In this document: positions 51,801 to 62,200 of the stretch, in pieces | Numbering within the stretch: the first letter of the stretch is position 1 | Layout: each line of letters begins with the position of its first letter | NCBI GenBank assembly: GCA_030549495.1 | Contig: JAUIRK010000330.1 | Span: forward strand, 1-64,000 | DNA: 64,000 nucleotides | Direction: 5' to 3' | DNA from: Nectonema munidae | Lineage: Eukaryota; Nematomorpha; Nectonematoida; Nectonematidae | Notes under the pieces: model-generated | Databases searched by the model: none | Told to the model about the DNA's origin: nothing | What the model saw: the letters and a program-made list of their open reading frames with translations, nothing else | Made by a program: the position numbers and the translations under genes

Positions 51801-53408
51801 AAAATATACTAACACAAACAATGCCTTTTTGGACAAGAGATGTTTAACAAAAAATGAAAAAGATGAAAAATGGAAAAACAACATTTGAAAAAAGAAAGAT
51901 TGATGAGAAAGATGATGAATGATAGAGAATGCAAAAAGTTTTTCAAGTGAGAAAAGAAAGAAAAAACAAAAAGTTTGTGATAAAAAGAAAAGCAATATTA
52001 GTTTCGAAAGAGAATGTTTAGAAAGTGAAGATTGCGATAAGTTAGAAGAAAACATCGATATTTCAAGCAAAAGATCTCACAAAAAATGTAAAAAGACTGG
52101 AACAAGCATTTTTGTACCAGATGACATTTTAAAAAAAGAAAACGTAGTTTCTACATTTGTAAGAAACAATGTTTCACCGATAGCAAATTTTTTTTTTCAG
52201 TTTTTTTATTGAAGCTTGTAAAGGTGACTCAAGCAAAATTAACTTACATCCTTCTCAAGCCTACAAATATAAAGTTGAAGTTATAGAAAAAACTGCTGAA
52301 AAAAATTAAATTTTCTTGGATGCTAAAAAAATTCTAAAACTTGCATTGGGATGGAAAGTTGCTTCAAACATTGAAAAGCAAGTTTCATTACGAAGAGCGG
52401 ATGCCTGTGGTTGTTTCAAACAATGACATGATCAAATTGCTTGGCGTGCCATTGATAGTTTTTTTTTTTTTTTAAAAACAAAGGAGAAGATGTTCTAACT
52501 TTAGAGTTTTATTTTTAGAACCATATAATTACACTTTTTATGAAGGATAAGAGTAAACTTCTTGATTTTTACAAAAATATGTTGAAAAAAATTATGTTAG
52601 AAATGATTACAAGAAACTTCCCTTGTATGTTAGAAATATATATTTATGTTAGAAATGATTACAAGGATTTAAAATATTTTTGAAATGTTTTTTTTTTAAT
52701 TAATATTTGTATATCAGTATATAAATTTATTATATTTTTTTAAAACTATGATTAAATAAACTTACAAAAATTACACTTTTTTGAAATACAAAACAATTTA
52801 TTTTAGATTTTGCGATACCTAAACAAATTTCAATACTCGCCAAATTGTAAACTTAATATTCTACCATAATTTTCCAACTGTAAAAAAAGTAAGGCCTTGT
52901 TAGATATTTTTTTATTTTTAAGGGGCAAGTGAAACACCCTACCCAATTTTTTACCTGATGTATACGGTATAATTCAGATTTCGGTGGTGTTATTAAATAT
53001 TTTATGGGCCGTCAACATGACCACTACCTCAAGCAAATTGAGCTATGTTTCATTGATTAAAATTAATCGTTTGCTCATCTTTTTCAGGCCACAGGGACAC
53101 CAATGTCCCATAAAATTAGGATAATCTGCTAAGCTACACAAAAGATCGATAAGAAAGATAAGGAGACGATTTCTTTTAAAAAATTAAGTGGAAAGATAGC
53201 TTCATTGGTGACATTTCGATTGTATATCTAGTAGGACTGAAAGTTCTAGTTATTTATTAATTCTTCATCTATCCATTTGAATAGTCCATTTGATATGATA
53301 CTGTCAAAAAATAAAAATAAGTATACATCAAATTTCTAATAATACCTTAAAAGTCGTGTGCTTGTAAGCTTTCTGTGATAATGATGGTAAAGTGAACTGA
53401 ATTGAAAG
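42739..53408 (-). CDS. Branched-chain amino acid aminotransferase, partial gene of seven exons
   Basis: BCAT is a fold-type IV PLP enzyme that transfers the amino group of Leu, Ile or Val to 2-oxoglutarate. Exons, in transcript order on the - strand: 53346-53408, 50426-50577, 48283-48445, 48107-48226, 46762-46919, 43307-43449, 42739-42824. All junctions have AG/GT ends and join in phase to 295 codons. Family hallmarks seen: FSDHM...VEW, LFEGMKA, RLFRP (phosphate-binding Arg), YIRP, GEYKLGSNY (catalytic Lys; the Tyr five residues on contacts PLP), TEVGTMN (Glu pairs with the pyridine N) and LPGITR. Family members are near 370-390 residues. The N-terminal exon (and any mitochondrial transit peptide) and the last roughly 90-100 residues, including the CXXC redox pair of animal enzymes, were not found in this window. 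The gene symbol is left open because cytosolic and mitochondrial forms cannot be separated here. Confidence 0.93.
42934..43020 (+). mobile_element. tRNA-like SINE fragment in a BCAT intron
   Basis: An A-box-like stretch (TGGTTGGTTAGATGCTGG, 42941-42958) and a B box (GGTTCGATCC, 42980-42989) are spaced as in a tRNA, followed by a T-run. The anticodon arm does not pair well, so this is a tRNA-derived SINE head rather than a working tRNA gene. Confidence 0.5.
43307..43449 (-). CDS. BCAT exon with TEVGTMN
   Basis: 143 bp; acceptor TTTTTCAAG, donor AATG then GTTGTT. It starts with NYAATLYVQ and carries [10 protein letters not shown] and TEVGTMNVF, the block around the glutamate that holds the cofactor ring. 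Confidence 0.95.
43450..44576. other. BCAT intron, mostly unassigned AT-rich DNA
   Basis: No gene seen. A C-run at about 44194-44207, next to the motif GTTCACAAATGATGTCAACC (44153-44172), resembles a transposon end. A similar motif occurs at about 50690-50715. Confidence 0.4.
44577..45090 (+). mobile_element. LINE reverse-transcriptase fragment (Jockey/CR1-like)
   Basis: The translation contains [20 protein letters not shown], a degraded form of the SGVPQGS...LGPLLFxIFINDI motif of non-LTR reverse transcriptases, then a [14 protein letters not shown] segment matching the LxxNxxKTK region. It is an old 5'- and 3'-truncated insertion inside a BCAT intron. The catalytic YADD-type motif is not intact. 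Confidence 0.65.
45105..45545 (+). mobile_element. LINE C-terminal fragment (RTE-like)
   Basis: Translated pieces read [20 protein letters not shown], then [15 protein letters not shown], then degraded pieces of a KRR...GKLDW type. These follow the order of the end of RTE-like LINE proteins (RPALLYGAETW...EMRMLRWMCGVT...). Several frame changes are present. It adjoins the other LINE piece, so either two elements lie side by side or both come from one mosaic insertion. Confidence 0.7.
45650..45787. mobile_element. piggyBac-like MITE
   Basis: The element is bounded by TTAA on both sides (45650-45653 and 45784-45787). Terminal inverted repeats are CCCATTAAGTACC and GGGACTTAATGGG with one mismatch. 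TTAA target duplication and CCC...GGG ends are the hallmarks of the piggyBac superfamily. It has no coding capacity. A perfect subterminal palindrome, TGTTCCCAAATGGGAACA, sits at 45751-45768, and GCAGACGA occurs repeatedly inside. Confidence 0.75.
45788..46761. other. BCAT intron, no feature recognised
   Basis: AT-rich sequence without exons, repeats or RNA genes that I can support. Confidence 0.4.
46762..46919 (-). CDS. BCAT exon with the catalytic lysine
   Basis: 158 bp; acceptor ATCTTAAG, donor GGCTC then GTAACT. It contains the glycine-proline turn IGGPVGSYF and ends in GEYKLG, whose Lys forms the Schiff base with PLP. Confidence 0.95.
46920..48106. other. BCAT intron with a degenerate AGTCGGAGT repeat
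   Basis: The only notable item is at about 47358-47425, where AGTCGGAGT-like words recur, probably a remnant of a SINE or transposon end. The rest is AT-rich and unassigned. Confidence 0.35.
48107..48226 (-). CDS. BCAT exon with the YIRP motif
   Basis: 120 bp, exactly 40 codons; acceptor TTGAAG, donor CAT then GTACGG. It begins EFDPEEL and ends [10 protein letters not shown], after which the next exon continues PSLGV as in the family. Confidence 0.93.
48283..48445 (-). CDS. BCAT exon with LFEGMKA and RLFRP motifs
   Basis: 163 bp; acceptor CATTTCTAG, donor CTACCG then GTAGGA. It encodes the substrate-pocket segment LFEGMKAY and the RLFRP motif whose arginine binds the cofactor phosphate. Confidence 0.95.
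48446..49138. other. BCAT intron, no feature recognised
   Basis: AT-rich, with no exon or repeat that I can support, up to the Tigger-like terminus at 49139. Confidence 0.35.
49139..49870 (+). mobile_element. Tigger/pogo DNA transposon remnant, internally deleted
   Basis: It begins with CAGTAAAATCTTGTTGTGTC, like a Tigger 5' end. It jumps at once to the C-terminal part of the transposase: [17 protein letters not shown], then [17 protein letters not shown], then [12 protein letters not shown], a pattern typical of TIGD-type proteins. Past the coding part, at about 49745-49870, come CTCGTAGGAACG and CTTACGAGCG...CTCGTTAATCGAG, typical of pogo/Tigger 3' ends. The DDE catalytic core is missing, so it cannot move on its own. 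Confidence 0.7.
49871..50425. other. BCAT intron, no feature recognised
   Basis: AT-rich, no gene. Around 49885-50165 three loosely similar segments (a TTTGAAATAATAAAAATAGGGAAA type word) suggest an old duplication about 120-130 bp apart. Confidence 0.35.
50426..50577 (-). CDS. BCAT exon with the FGKTFSDHM...VEW block
   Basis: 152 bp; acceptor CATCCTAG, donor CCCAG then GTCTAA. It encodes the first conserved BCAT block ([16 protein letters not shown]) and ends two bases into a codon that the next exon completes. Confidence 0.92.
50929..51000 (+). mobile_element. Possible hAT-like transposon terminus
   Basis: The segment starts CAGGGGCCCATATCCTAGGG and runs into a GC-rich stretch and a C-run. 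An inverted relative lies at 62985-63044 (reading CAGGGGCGCATATCCAGGGG on the - strand). CAGGGG ends are common in hAT elements. The partner end of this copy was not found with confidence. Confidence 0.35.
51640..52460 (+). mobile_element. Degenerate transposase-like gene, family unassigned
   Basis: Translated pieces on + include [16 protein letters not shown], a very Lys/Glu-rich segment at 51919-52120, [20 protein letters not shown], and [14 protein letters not shown] followed by [16 protein letters not shown]. Segments of the type HWDGK...LPVxVS...LLGVP occur in repetitive transposase-like proteins of invertebrate genomes. I cannot name the superfamily. Several frame breaks and a T-run at about 52460 show that it is dead. 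Confidence 0.45.
52480..53345. other. BCAT intron, no feature recognised
   Basis: AT-rich stretch without supported exons or repeats. Confidence 0.35.
53346..53408 (-). CDS. BCAT exon, N-terminal region (21 codons)
   Basis: Flanked by a good acceptor (CATCTTTCAG) and donor (AAG, then GTATT). It ends in TFK, matching the FK that precedes the start of the conserved domain in animal BCATs. It is short and its family match is limited, so it is the least certain of the exons, but it joins the next one in phase 0. Confidence 0.6.
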
Positions 53409-53506
53409 CTGAAAGATGAAAAAATTAGATAAGTAATAATAATAAAAAAACCTATTTGATAATATTTCATTTCCGTTGTGATAAATGGTGAATTATGAAT
53501 AAAACG

Positions 53507-53914
53507 AAAATTCGGTACTTTCCTGTTATCACCCCACCACCCCAAAATGTTATAAAACATGTATTAAAGTACACAAATGTATTAAAAAAAACAAGTGAAA
53601 AATCTTTTAATCTGTAGGTGGATAAAATTCAACCATATCAAAAAGAATCGCATCAAACATATTACCACCATATATAATCGAAGATGAATGACGCCAAATA
53701 AACTCAGCTAAATATCCAGATAGCATCTCTCGATTAGTTCCACATTGCCTCTTGTTTCTTACCTTTGCAGAACGCCACACACGCTCAATATGTTGAGTTT
53801 TGATTAATGATATATAGTAAGTTTAATGTAGGTTAGGTTAAAACAATACAAGAATATTTATCGTGGTAGAAGAGCGATAGGTGGTGGGGCGATAACAGGA
53901 AAGTACCGAAAATT
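53507..53914 (-). mobile_element. Merlin (IS1016/IS1595-like) DNA transposon, shortened
   Basis: Inverted ends TTCGGTACTTTCCTGTTATC followed by ACCCCACCACC (about 53511-53541) and their reverse complement (about 53880-53910) bracket a - strand coding remnant at 53607-53800. The remnant reads HIERVWRSAKVRNKRQCGTN, then LSGYLAEFIWR, the C-terminal end of Merlin transposases (HIExxWRxxK...Y...FxWR), followed by a stop. Most of the transposase, including the first two catalytic acidic residues, is gone. Exact ends and target duplication are unclear. Confidence 0.7.
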
Positions 53915-55876
53915 CTTATTCTCGCGAAATTAGCAAAAAAAAGCTGATATTGTGCGAAAATATAAATCGCCAATATATTAATTCTGATAGCTTATATCAG
54001 AAAATATGCATTTCATCATATATGGCAAAAGATTAATTTGGATTAAAGATCATTTTTATAAATATAAGAAACATTAATAAGAAAAATACTTTGAAAGTTT
54101 GCAAGAATAAATAAAAAAAGTTCTAAAAAAAATTGAAAAACCATTCTTCGATTAGTGTAGCAATAACGATAAAAAACAAATATGAATGTCTATTCAAAAA
54201 TAATTATACTTTTTAAACAATTAAATAAAAAATGATAAATCCAGGAAAGTAAATATATTCCTAGGAGCAAAAAATAGTGCGGGATCCTGATAAAGAAAGA
54301 CTACTATCACAACCTAGCAGCTATGCCCTCTTAACATTAATAGTTTAGGGCCTCTCCCCTGCTTCAACTAGTCTAGTGGGACCCTCAATTGAAAGAAATT
54401 AGCCCCCAGTTAAAAATATTATCCTAAATATATACCCTAAGAAAAAAATATAACAGTGTGACACGGGTGTACCATGAAATTAAAATTAAAAAAAAGTTTT
54501 GATTCCAAAAATTATACATGCTCAATCCCTCACAAGAAAAACAATAAAAAAAGGTTATGCGATATGAATAAAATTTTAATTTATGAACAGTGTTGAATAA
54601 AATAAGTTGGGTCTTCTTAAATTTTTTAAATATAAAATATTACTCTCAGATGAGAATTTAAATATTTTGGCAGAAATATTTTATATAAAATAAATAGAAT
54701 CAAACAAAATTACGAAAGATAAAAGTAATAATACATTTTAGGATAAATAGATCACATCCAAAGATTATTGATAAATTTGTTGTGAATGTCTAATTATATG
54801 GGTCTATGATTCTGTATTATGACTTCATAGGGGTTAATTCCACGGGCAAATTCACTAAATTCAAGTAAACATTTCAGACATTTGAAATATGAGTACCAGG
54901 TAGTGAATATGAGTACATAAACAAACCGGGAAGAAATTGGTATAGAAAGCGTATTTATTACAAATTAATATGAAAAATATTTTGCAATTAAAAGATTAAT
55001 TTTATACTAAAAAATAAAATAAACAAACATATTTAAGGCTAATTTTTTTCCAAGCTGAAAAAAGCAAGAGATCTTGAGATCATAATACTAGACAAAATAT
55101 ATTTACAAATGATTTTACGTAGTTTGTGCATTTTGGTTAGTCGGGATACAAAAAATTATTTACTAAATTCACGTTATATTCCTTTTGCCCTTTTATTTTG
55201 TGGTATTTCCTATGATAATACCTTTATCTCACGTAATTCCAGCTCACAAATTTAGCAAATAAAATTATAACAGTCAAGTATTGTTGTTAAATATGTAATA
55301 ACTATCTATATTTTTTAATTAATTCCACGTTTTTAAATAAAAATCATATATCATATCGTATTGATTTTGAATAATCATACTTTAGAAAATATTTTTAAAC
55401 GCATCTTGGAATCAAATCTGACGACAAACTAGGGACGAAGTGTGTTAATAAAATGAAATTATAAAAAAAAATTATTTTTTCAATTAGGATTTTTAAATCA
55501 TGACAGTGTCTTTATATCTATTTTAATAACTCCAGATAATTATTATTATCTTGCATTTTTTCACTAGTCTATTTACACCCTCCATTGAAAGAATAACGAA
55601 ATAATTTTTTTCATTAAATTTTAACTAATTTCAAAATTTAAAAATGTTTAGTTATGCAATAATGTTTTTTGATGCCCACAACTAGCAACCATATATATCC
55701 AGTATTGATCTTTCCAACAATACTGTTTGTTGCTAGCCCCATATATGAGATAGCTCATGGTGTTGAGTGTAGGTTAATTGAAGATTATATATATTTCAAT
55801 TTTCCTTTTAAAATGAAAGCACGATTGGAAATCAAATAGTGTTTTTTAATTTTATTCTTTTACTATAAATTTAATT
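53915..55876. other. Long AT-rich stretch upstream of the BCAT exons
   Basis: No gene found. A less AT-rich patch at about 54285-54420 may be part of a transposon but has no diagnostic feature. The missing BCAT first exon could lie here but was not recognised. Confidence 0.35.
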
Positions 55877-55891
55877 AGTCAATGAATAGTA

Positions 55892-56071
55892 AGTTGGTTG
55901 GTTGAAGAAATCAAAGCACTTTCAGTCGTAAGGCTATATGCTCGCATTATGCTTAAGATGATTAATCACTGTTTTTATAAATTTGTTTTTAAAAGTTGAA
56001 AGCCTTTGGGATCAAACCCCTGACCTTCAACTGTTAAGATGAGAGGTACACCCTAACAACCATTGAAACTC
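55892..56071 (-). mobile_element. tRNA-derived SINE with 15-bp target-site duplication
   Basis: On the - strand the element begins GAGTTTCAATGGTTGTTAGG (A-box-like) and has a B-box relative (GGTTTGATCCC), then a body shared with the copy at 58.7 kb. It is bracketed by a perfect 15-bp direct repeat AGTCAATGAATAGTA at 55877-55891 and 56072-56086, the mark of LINE-driven retroposition. Confidence 0.85.
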
Positions 56072-56086
56072 AGTCAATGAATAGTA

Positions 56087-58100
56087 TAAATTTAATAAAA
56101 AAAGTTAATGAATTTTATAATGATAATGTGCATCTCTTTGAAAATGTATCCATGTCATTACTTTCATTTAAAAAAAAAATAAAAAAATCATCTTCTGAGT
56201 ACATACAAAATATAATCTAATCTAGACTTTACCTTTTGTTTTCATGTGAATAATAAAATTCTCTCTCTAATGGGCGCCGGCACATTGGGGCAAGAAGGGG
56301 CACTTGCCCCCTCCTGGAAATGTAAATATTTCGGGAATATTCGGAATTGTAAACAAATTAGGAACAGATCGAAGACGACTTCAGCTACTTTTTGACCAAT
56401 ATAAGCAGCTCTACCCTCCAAGTGATTTTTTTATGTATATATACCTATATTCATATAAACTTTCTCTTTTCTTGTAAAAACTTTATTTTCCTAGTAAATC
56501 TGTCACCGAGTAAGGTTTTTGAACATTTACAGAATTTTTTGTTGAACAATTTTAATGCTTTCGTTATTATGCGTTGAACCTTCAATCCATAATGTATATT
56601 TTGTAAATTATACATAAAGGATGAAAATTATAATTTATTTTTCTTATTATATGGCTAGTTAGAAGAAAGATAGTTAGTTTAGAACTTGAGAAAATAATTT
56701 ATTATTATAAAAGAACGTAAAGGCGAACAATTTATTGAAAACAAAGTTTATTTCTAAGTCAATTAACTACATGAAATTATAAGGTGTGCGCCGCACACCT
56801 AGCACACTGTGAATATACACCTCTGGTAGGTAGGTAGGTAGTTAGATCTCAAAGCACTTTCCAGCGTGTGCTGATATGCTCGCCTAAGCTTGAGAGTTCG
56901 TTAAGGAGGATGGAGATGTTTTTAGAGATAGGGAGGAGTTACAGATGTTATTCTAAAAATAGAAAGAAAAGGCAGATTATTTAGTCATAGAGTTTTCAAA
57001 GGTGGTGAGATTTGTTTTAATGGTGTCAATCAGAGTAGCAAGGGATTTTAGTAATTTTGGAGATCTATTAGGCAAAGAAAGGCAACGAATTATAATTATT
57101 TCTTCATTTAAAATATTTTCACCTTTTATATCAACCTAAAAAGTTTTATTAGTATTTTACTATTTCCCCTTCATTTTCACTAGTACCCACTCGTCCCCAT
57201 TAGTCCCCACAAATTAAAGACACCCATTTCAATAGTTTTTAGTACAAGGAAAACTAAATATTATTCTCAAAAAATATTTTTAAAATTTTACAAAAATGAA
57301 TCATCAAATTATAGTGTCCAAAATTGGATCAATATGTACTAACGGGCCTTTGAAGACAAGCTTATACCGGTATACAAAGAAATCAAAAATTATCTATTTT
57401 AAATATATATAATTAAAAATTATTGTGCTCTTAGGGGTGTCATAAACAAAAAAATATTTTTAAAATACGGCGTGTCCTTTTAGCCAAATACACCAAAATA
57501 TATCCAAATACATCCAAATATCACTCAAATACACATAAATACACATATATACACTCAAAAAAAATTAAAAAATTTAAAATTTACTCATTTATAATTAAAA
57601 AAAATGTAAAAAAAATAATTATATTTTTCAGATTTGATAATTTATGTTCAACTGAATTTTTGTATTTAATCTTAAATGAATAGATTTCTTGATAATTTTT
57701 TCAGTTTTCAACCACAAATAGTTATTCAATTTTTTCAAAATTTATTGAGATTTAAGAGATCAAATTATTGAAAACTTTGGTATTTTAAAAAGTGAAAGAA
57801 TTTTATAAATAACAAAAAGATTCGGCAAATTGTAAATCTCATTTATGAGATTTCTTAAAAAAAAAAAATTCCACCTGTTCTGCCTTTTACCTCCAATTCT
57901 AAAAATCTAAAATATTTACTGCTCACCACCTCAAAAATATACTACATTTTCTATTCAAAAATCTGGTAAAAATTTGAAATTAAAACAAAAAGTCGCTCTT
58001 CAAAGATAAAAAATTAAAAAAAAAAGTGATCAAGGTCGCATAACACAGTGAAAAATTATGTTTAAATAAAAAGTAGTTTTTTTAGCTAAAGTTTTAGTCT
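56087..58100. other. Intergenic AT-rich DNA with short repeats
   Basis: It contains a possible transposon-end fragment at about 56270-56325 (GGGCGCCGGCACATTGGGGC), a small (GGTA)n run at about 56825-56842, a SINE 3' fragment at 56844-56892, and a degenerate CCAAATACA-type tandem run at about 57490-57560. No gene seen. Confidence 0.45.
56844..56892 (-). mobile_element. SINE 3'-end fragment
   Basis: About 50 bp matching the AAAGCACTTTC...ATATGCTCGC end of the SINEs at 55.9 and 58.7 kb, without the tRNA head; a truncated copy. Confidence 0.55.
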
Positions 58101-58211
58101 CTGCTCAAAGGGAGTTGTTAGTGAGAGGAACCGTTGTTGACAGGTTTTACTGTAATCCTGTTCCTCAAGTCTCGGCAATTAAGAGAATCCAGTGGCGCAC
58201 CTGTCTTCTAC

Positions 58212-58604
<393 letters not shown>

Positions 58605-58676
58605 AAAAAAAGTAGTTTAAAATGTTCTATTATCTAAAAAAAAATTTCAGCAAAGTTTACTCCATGTGAGGTTCGA

Positions 58677-58850
58677 GCCTCAATGGTTGTTAGGGTGTAC
58701 CTTTCAGTTTAACAGTTGAAGTTCAGGGGTTCGATCCCCAAGCCTCCCAACTCTAAAAACAAATTGACAAAAATTGTGATTAACCATCTTAAGCATAATA
58801 CGAGCATATAGACTTACGGCTGAAAGTGCTTTGATATCTCAAACCAACCC
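58677..58850 (+). mobile_element. tRNA-derived SINE, second copy
   Basis: A box TGGTTGTTAGGGTG at 58684-58697, B box GGTTCGATCCC at 58728-58738, and a body continuing to TGAAAGTGCTTTGATATCTC. It is the same family as the inverted copy at 55892-56071. CCATGTGAG on the left and CCATGTCAG on the right may be a worn target duplication. Confidence 0.8.
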
Positions 58851-59086
58851 CATGTCAGGTTAACAATAAAATGAAATAGGTTGAAACAAGTTGTATGATT
58901 TAATTTTATTTTTTAATAAATATAAAAAGTTTTAAAAAAATTTTAAAAAGCAAAAATATTATGTAAATATTTTTAAAGAACAAGTTGTATCACATCAATA
59001 TGAAATTGGGTAAACTGAGAGTGAGAAATGTGAAATATCAATATTTAGATTTTTTAAAATTTTGTCTTTTAAACTCTAATATTTAA

Positions 59087-59209
59087 ATGGAGGAAGTGTT
59101 GACTTCTCAAAGAAAATCAAATAGAGAAAGTGCTGAAGTAGATTCTGAAGAAGAACAAGAAATACTTGAAGAGAGTCCTAGTGGAAGATGGCTCAAACGA
59201 AAAGAAAGG
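59087..59209 (+). CDS. NRBP1: NRBP exon 1
   Basis: 123 bp, 41 codons, starting MEEVLTSQ and ending GRWLKRKER before a GTATAT donor. TAA sits in frame immediately upstream of the ATG. Confidence 0.9.
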
Positions 59210-62200
59210 GTATATTTTTTTATGTAATTAATTTGATTTAATTGCTGTATTAATATTTCTCTACCTTCTTTTTTAAACCATTTAATTCATTGATGATCAC
59301 TTAAGAAATGAAGAATGTGTAGTTTAAATTAAATTTCATTGAAAAAGAAAGCAGACTATTAATTTTCAAAATTTTCCCTCAAAAGTTTGTATCTACTTTT
59401 TAGAACTAATCGTCTGCTTATCTTTATCAATGAGTTGTATACAAAGAAGATGACTTTTATTTAATGGGACACGGATATCCAATTTGGCCTGGAAAGATTA
59501 CTGATTGTGTCTTTCAGAATCGGTGCAGACATTTCGCACCATGTTTTTAACTTCTCTTACCCAGTTTTTTTTAATTTTTTTTGGCTATTAGCATCTAAAC
59601 TGTTTTGAAAAAGAATAATAATCACACAAATGAGGGAGGAAGAAGAAGTAAGTAGGACCGAAATACCTTATATAGCCTGTATTTTTGCCATGCCCCTTCG
59701 CTGTCTCTCGAAGCCTTGTTTCGCTTTAAAGGTATTTATTTTATATTTCATTGGATTTTCCTTATGTGTATCTGAAAGCCTTTTTCGAACAGGTTTTGAA
59801 AATTGGAAAGCTTTGTAAATTTAGAATCATTGTTTTTCGAGTCTTGATTTGCTACATGCTATCTGAGAAGATGTTATTGTCAATGTACTGAGTTGCTTCT
59901 AGCATTTTGTTACTTTTAATAGAGGAACTTAAGATACCTGGAAGATTCCATTTTCGCCTACAATAGCAATTTTGAGTGTAGCATTCATTAAGATTAGTGT
60001 GGATGATTTTTCGTGGTTGTTTTCCAGAATGCGTATACAACGTTTTACTTGACACCAGTCGCCCATCCAGTGTTGCCTTGGAACTGGGTGTCCTTTCATC
60101 ACGTAAGAGATAGGAGAGAAAATTTTGAATTTTTTGAATACCTAACCTAATTAATCCTGGTATAGCCTATCATCTTAGCTTGCTTGATGGATCCTTCTCC
60201 AATGATTCTACTTATAAGACTTTCTCTACTTTTAGTTTTTTTGTTGAGGATTTCATATTCAGGCCTTTCCAAGGTCTACCATTACTCCTAAAAACTCAAG
60301 TTAGCTCTTTGGAGCGATGATCGACTTCTTTAGATAGACCATCATGCTATTTTGCGCAAAAATAAGGAATTTTATATTTTGAGCTGATAGAAGAGGATCG
60401 TCAATGTAAAACAAGAAGGAAAATTCATATGAGCAGGATTCTTTAAAAGCTGAAATTAATTTTTAGGTCGTAAATTCTATGCACCTGGTCTAAAATTAGC
60501 CCGCATCTTTGAATTTGTATGTCTTGTTTACGCGAAAATAAAACAAATATTGAATGTAATTTGATACCGTAAAAGACAGGAGAATTCAATCTTCGATGTA
60601 AAGGTAAATCTTTTCTGGATCTACGAAAACTTGAGTACGTTAGCTTGCATTGTTCTAGTTTGAACAAGAATTTAGTGAAATCAAAATTCTGAACGACCAG
60701 ACTTCATCCTCTCCTTTCAATATGCAAAAACAGAAGAAACGATCGTTGCGGTGTTAGTTGATAAATATCTGGATCTGGAATTTCGAGAGTTTTCCTTTGC
60801 AGCTGCGTTCCATGGGGATTGAGCGGCAAGACATGATATTGTAGCACATGATGTTTCTATCCACAATGCTAAATAATAATCTTTATCATTTCTTTTGCCA
60901 ATTGGCAAAGCTTCAATAGCAGCAATCCTTTTCTGTGCAATTTCCTAGGTGAGTTAGCTGAGATTACTTCATGATGCTTGCAATCCTGAGAAGCGTATTC
61001 AAAAGGTAGGAGTGAATCTTTGTGGTTGCTCACTGATATTTTGAAAAGGAGACTCAACATTTTCAATGTGATCTTGAAGCTTATCTTTTTTGAGATCCTC
61101 ATGGTAGACTTATCTCGGCTTGTGTCACCCATGAGATAAGCGAAAATATAACTAAGCACATTGCATAGTCAAAAGAATTTAGAAAAGAAGCAAAACACTA
61201 TTTAAGATAAATTTGTTAGTTTGGAATATCGATTAACATAGGCCTATGCTTATAAAAACTAAGCATATGTTTAACGACATGATTTATTTTAGAACTAACA
61301 TTTTTTAATGTAATCACTTTTCTATTTAATTTTAGGTTGAACAGCGAGATGTTCCTGGTATAGATGCAGCACATTTAGCTATGGATTCTGAGGAAGGGAA
61401 AGAGGTTGTTTGGAATGAAGTTAGATTTTCTGAACGACGAATCTTTAAATCACAAGAAGTTATCTTTTTTAAATTTTATAAATAGGGGTTTACTTTTTTT
61501 CCTTCATACTTTAATTTTTGATTCTTTCACCACACTTTGAAATTGCTCGCAAGTTATTTAACTGCAATTTTTTTAATGTAGGGAACTTTTTTGATTAGAA
61601 TAATTTTTTATCTTTAACAAAATATTGACTTTTATTTTTTCGTTTGTTAAATGAATCTTCATTATGAATTGATTTTACTTTTCTTGATCTTGACTTTATC
61701 GTTATTCATTGTTGAATGAATATATGACCTACACATTATTAATCATAAAAAAGTTAACGGAAAATATCAAAATTTACTGAAAATTGGTATCTACACCAAA
61801 AAATGCTGTGTTTATTATGAATAGCAAACTAAATTCATCTCAATAATAACGACGTATATTCATATTCATGTGCATGTGTTTAATGTATATTTATCAAATA
61901 GTATCATTGGAGAATTGATTGTATTTACCATGATGGAAAAGAGAGTAATAAATAGTGTCACTTCAAACCTTTTAGGAATGTGCTTTTTAAGAGCCGAATC
62001 GTCTATTTCCCTTTTCAATGGCATTTTATTTTCATTTTTTCTTCACTGATGTCATACTGGTCCTCAATAGCTTGCATCAGTGCCCTTTTAACCCTAGAAT
62101 TGCCAGCAACATGACCAATCATCTGATCTTTTTCAATTTAAAATAGTTACATTGCCTTAAAAAATTTCTTTTTACTTCAATTCAAATTCGTGGAATTTTT

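Noticed and set aside
53336-53560. 74-codon - strand frame starting MFYNILGW as a gene
   Set aside because: Only the 63-bp spliced segment in another frame fits BCAT; the long frame includes intron and transposon-end sequence.
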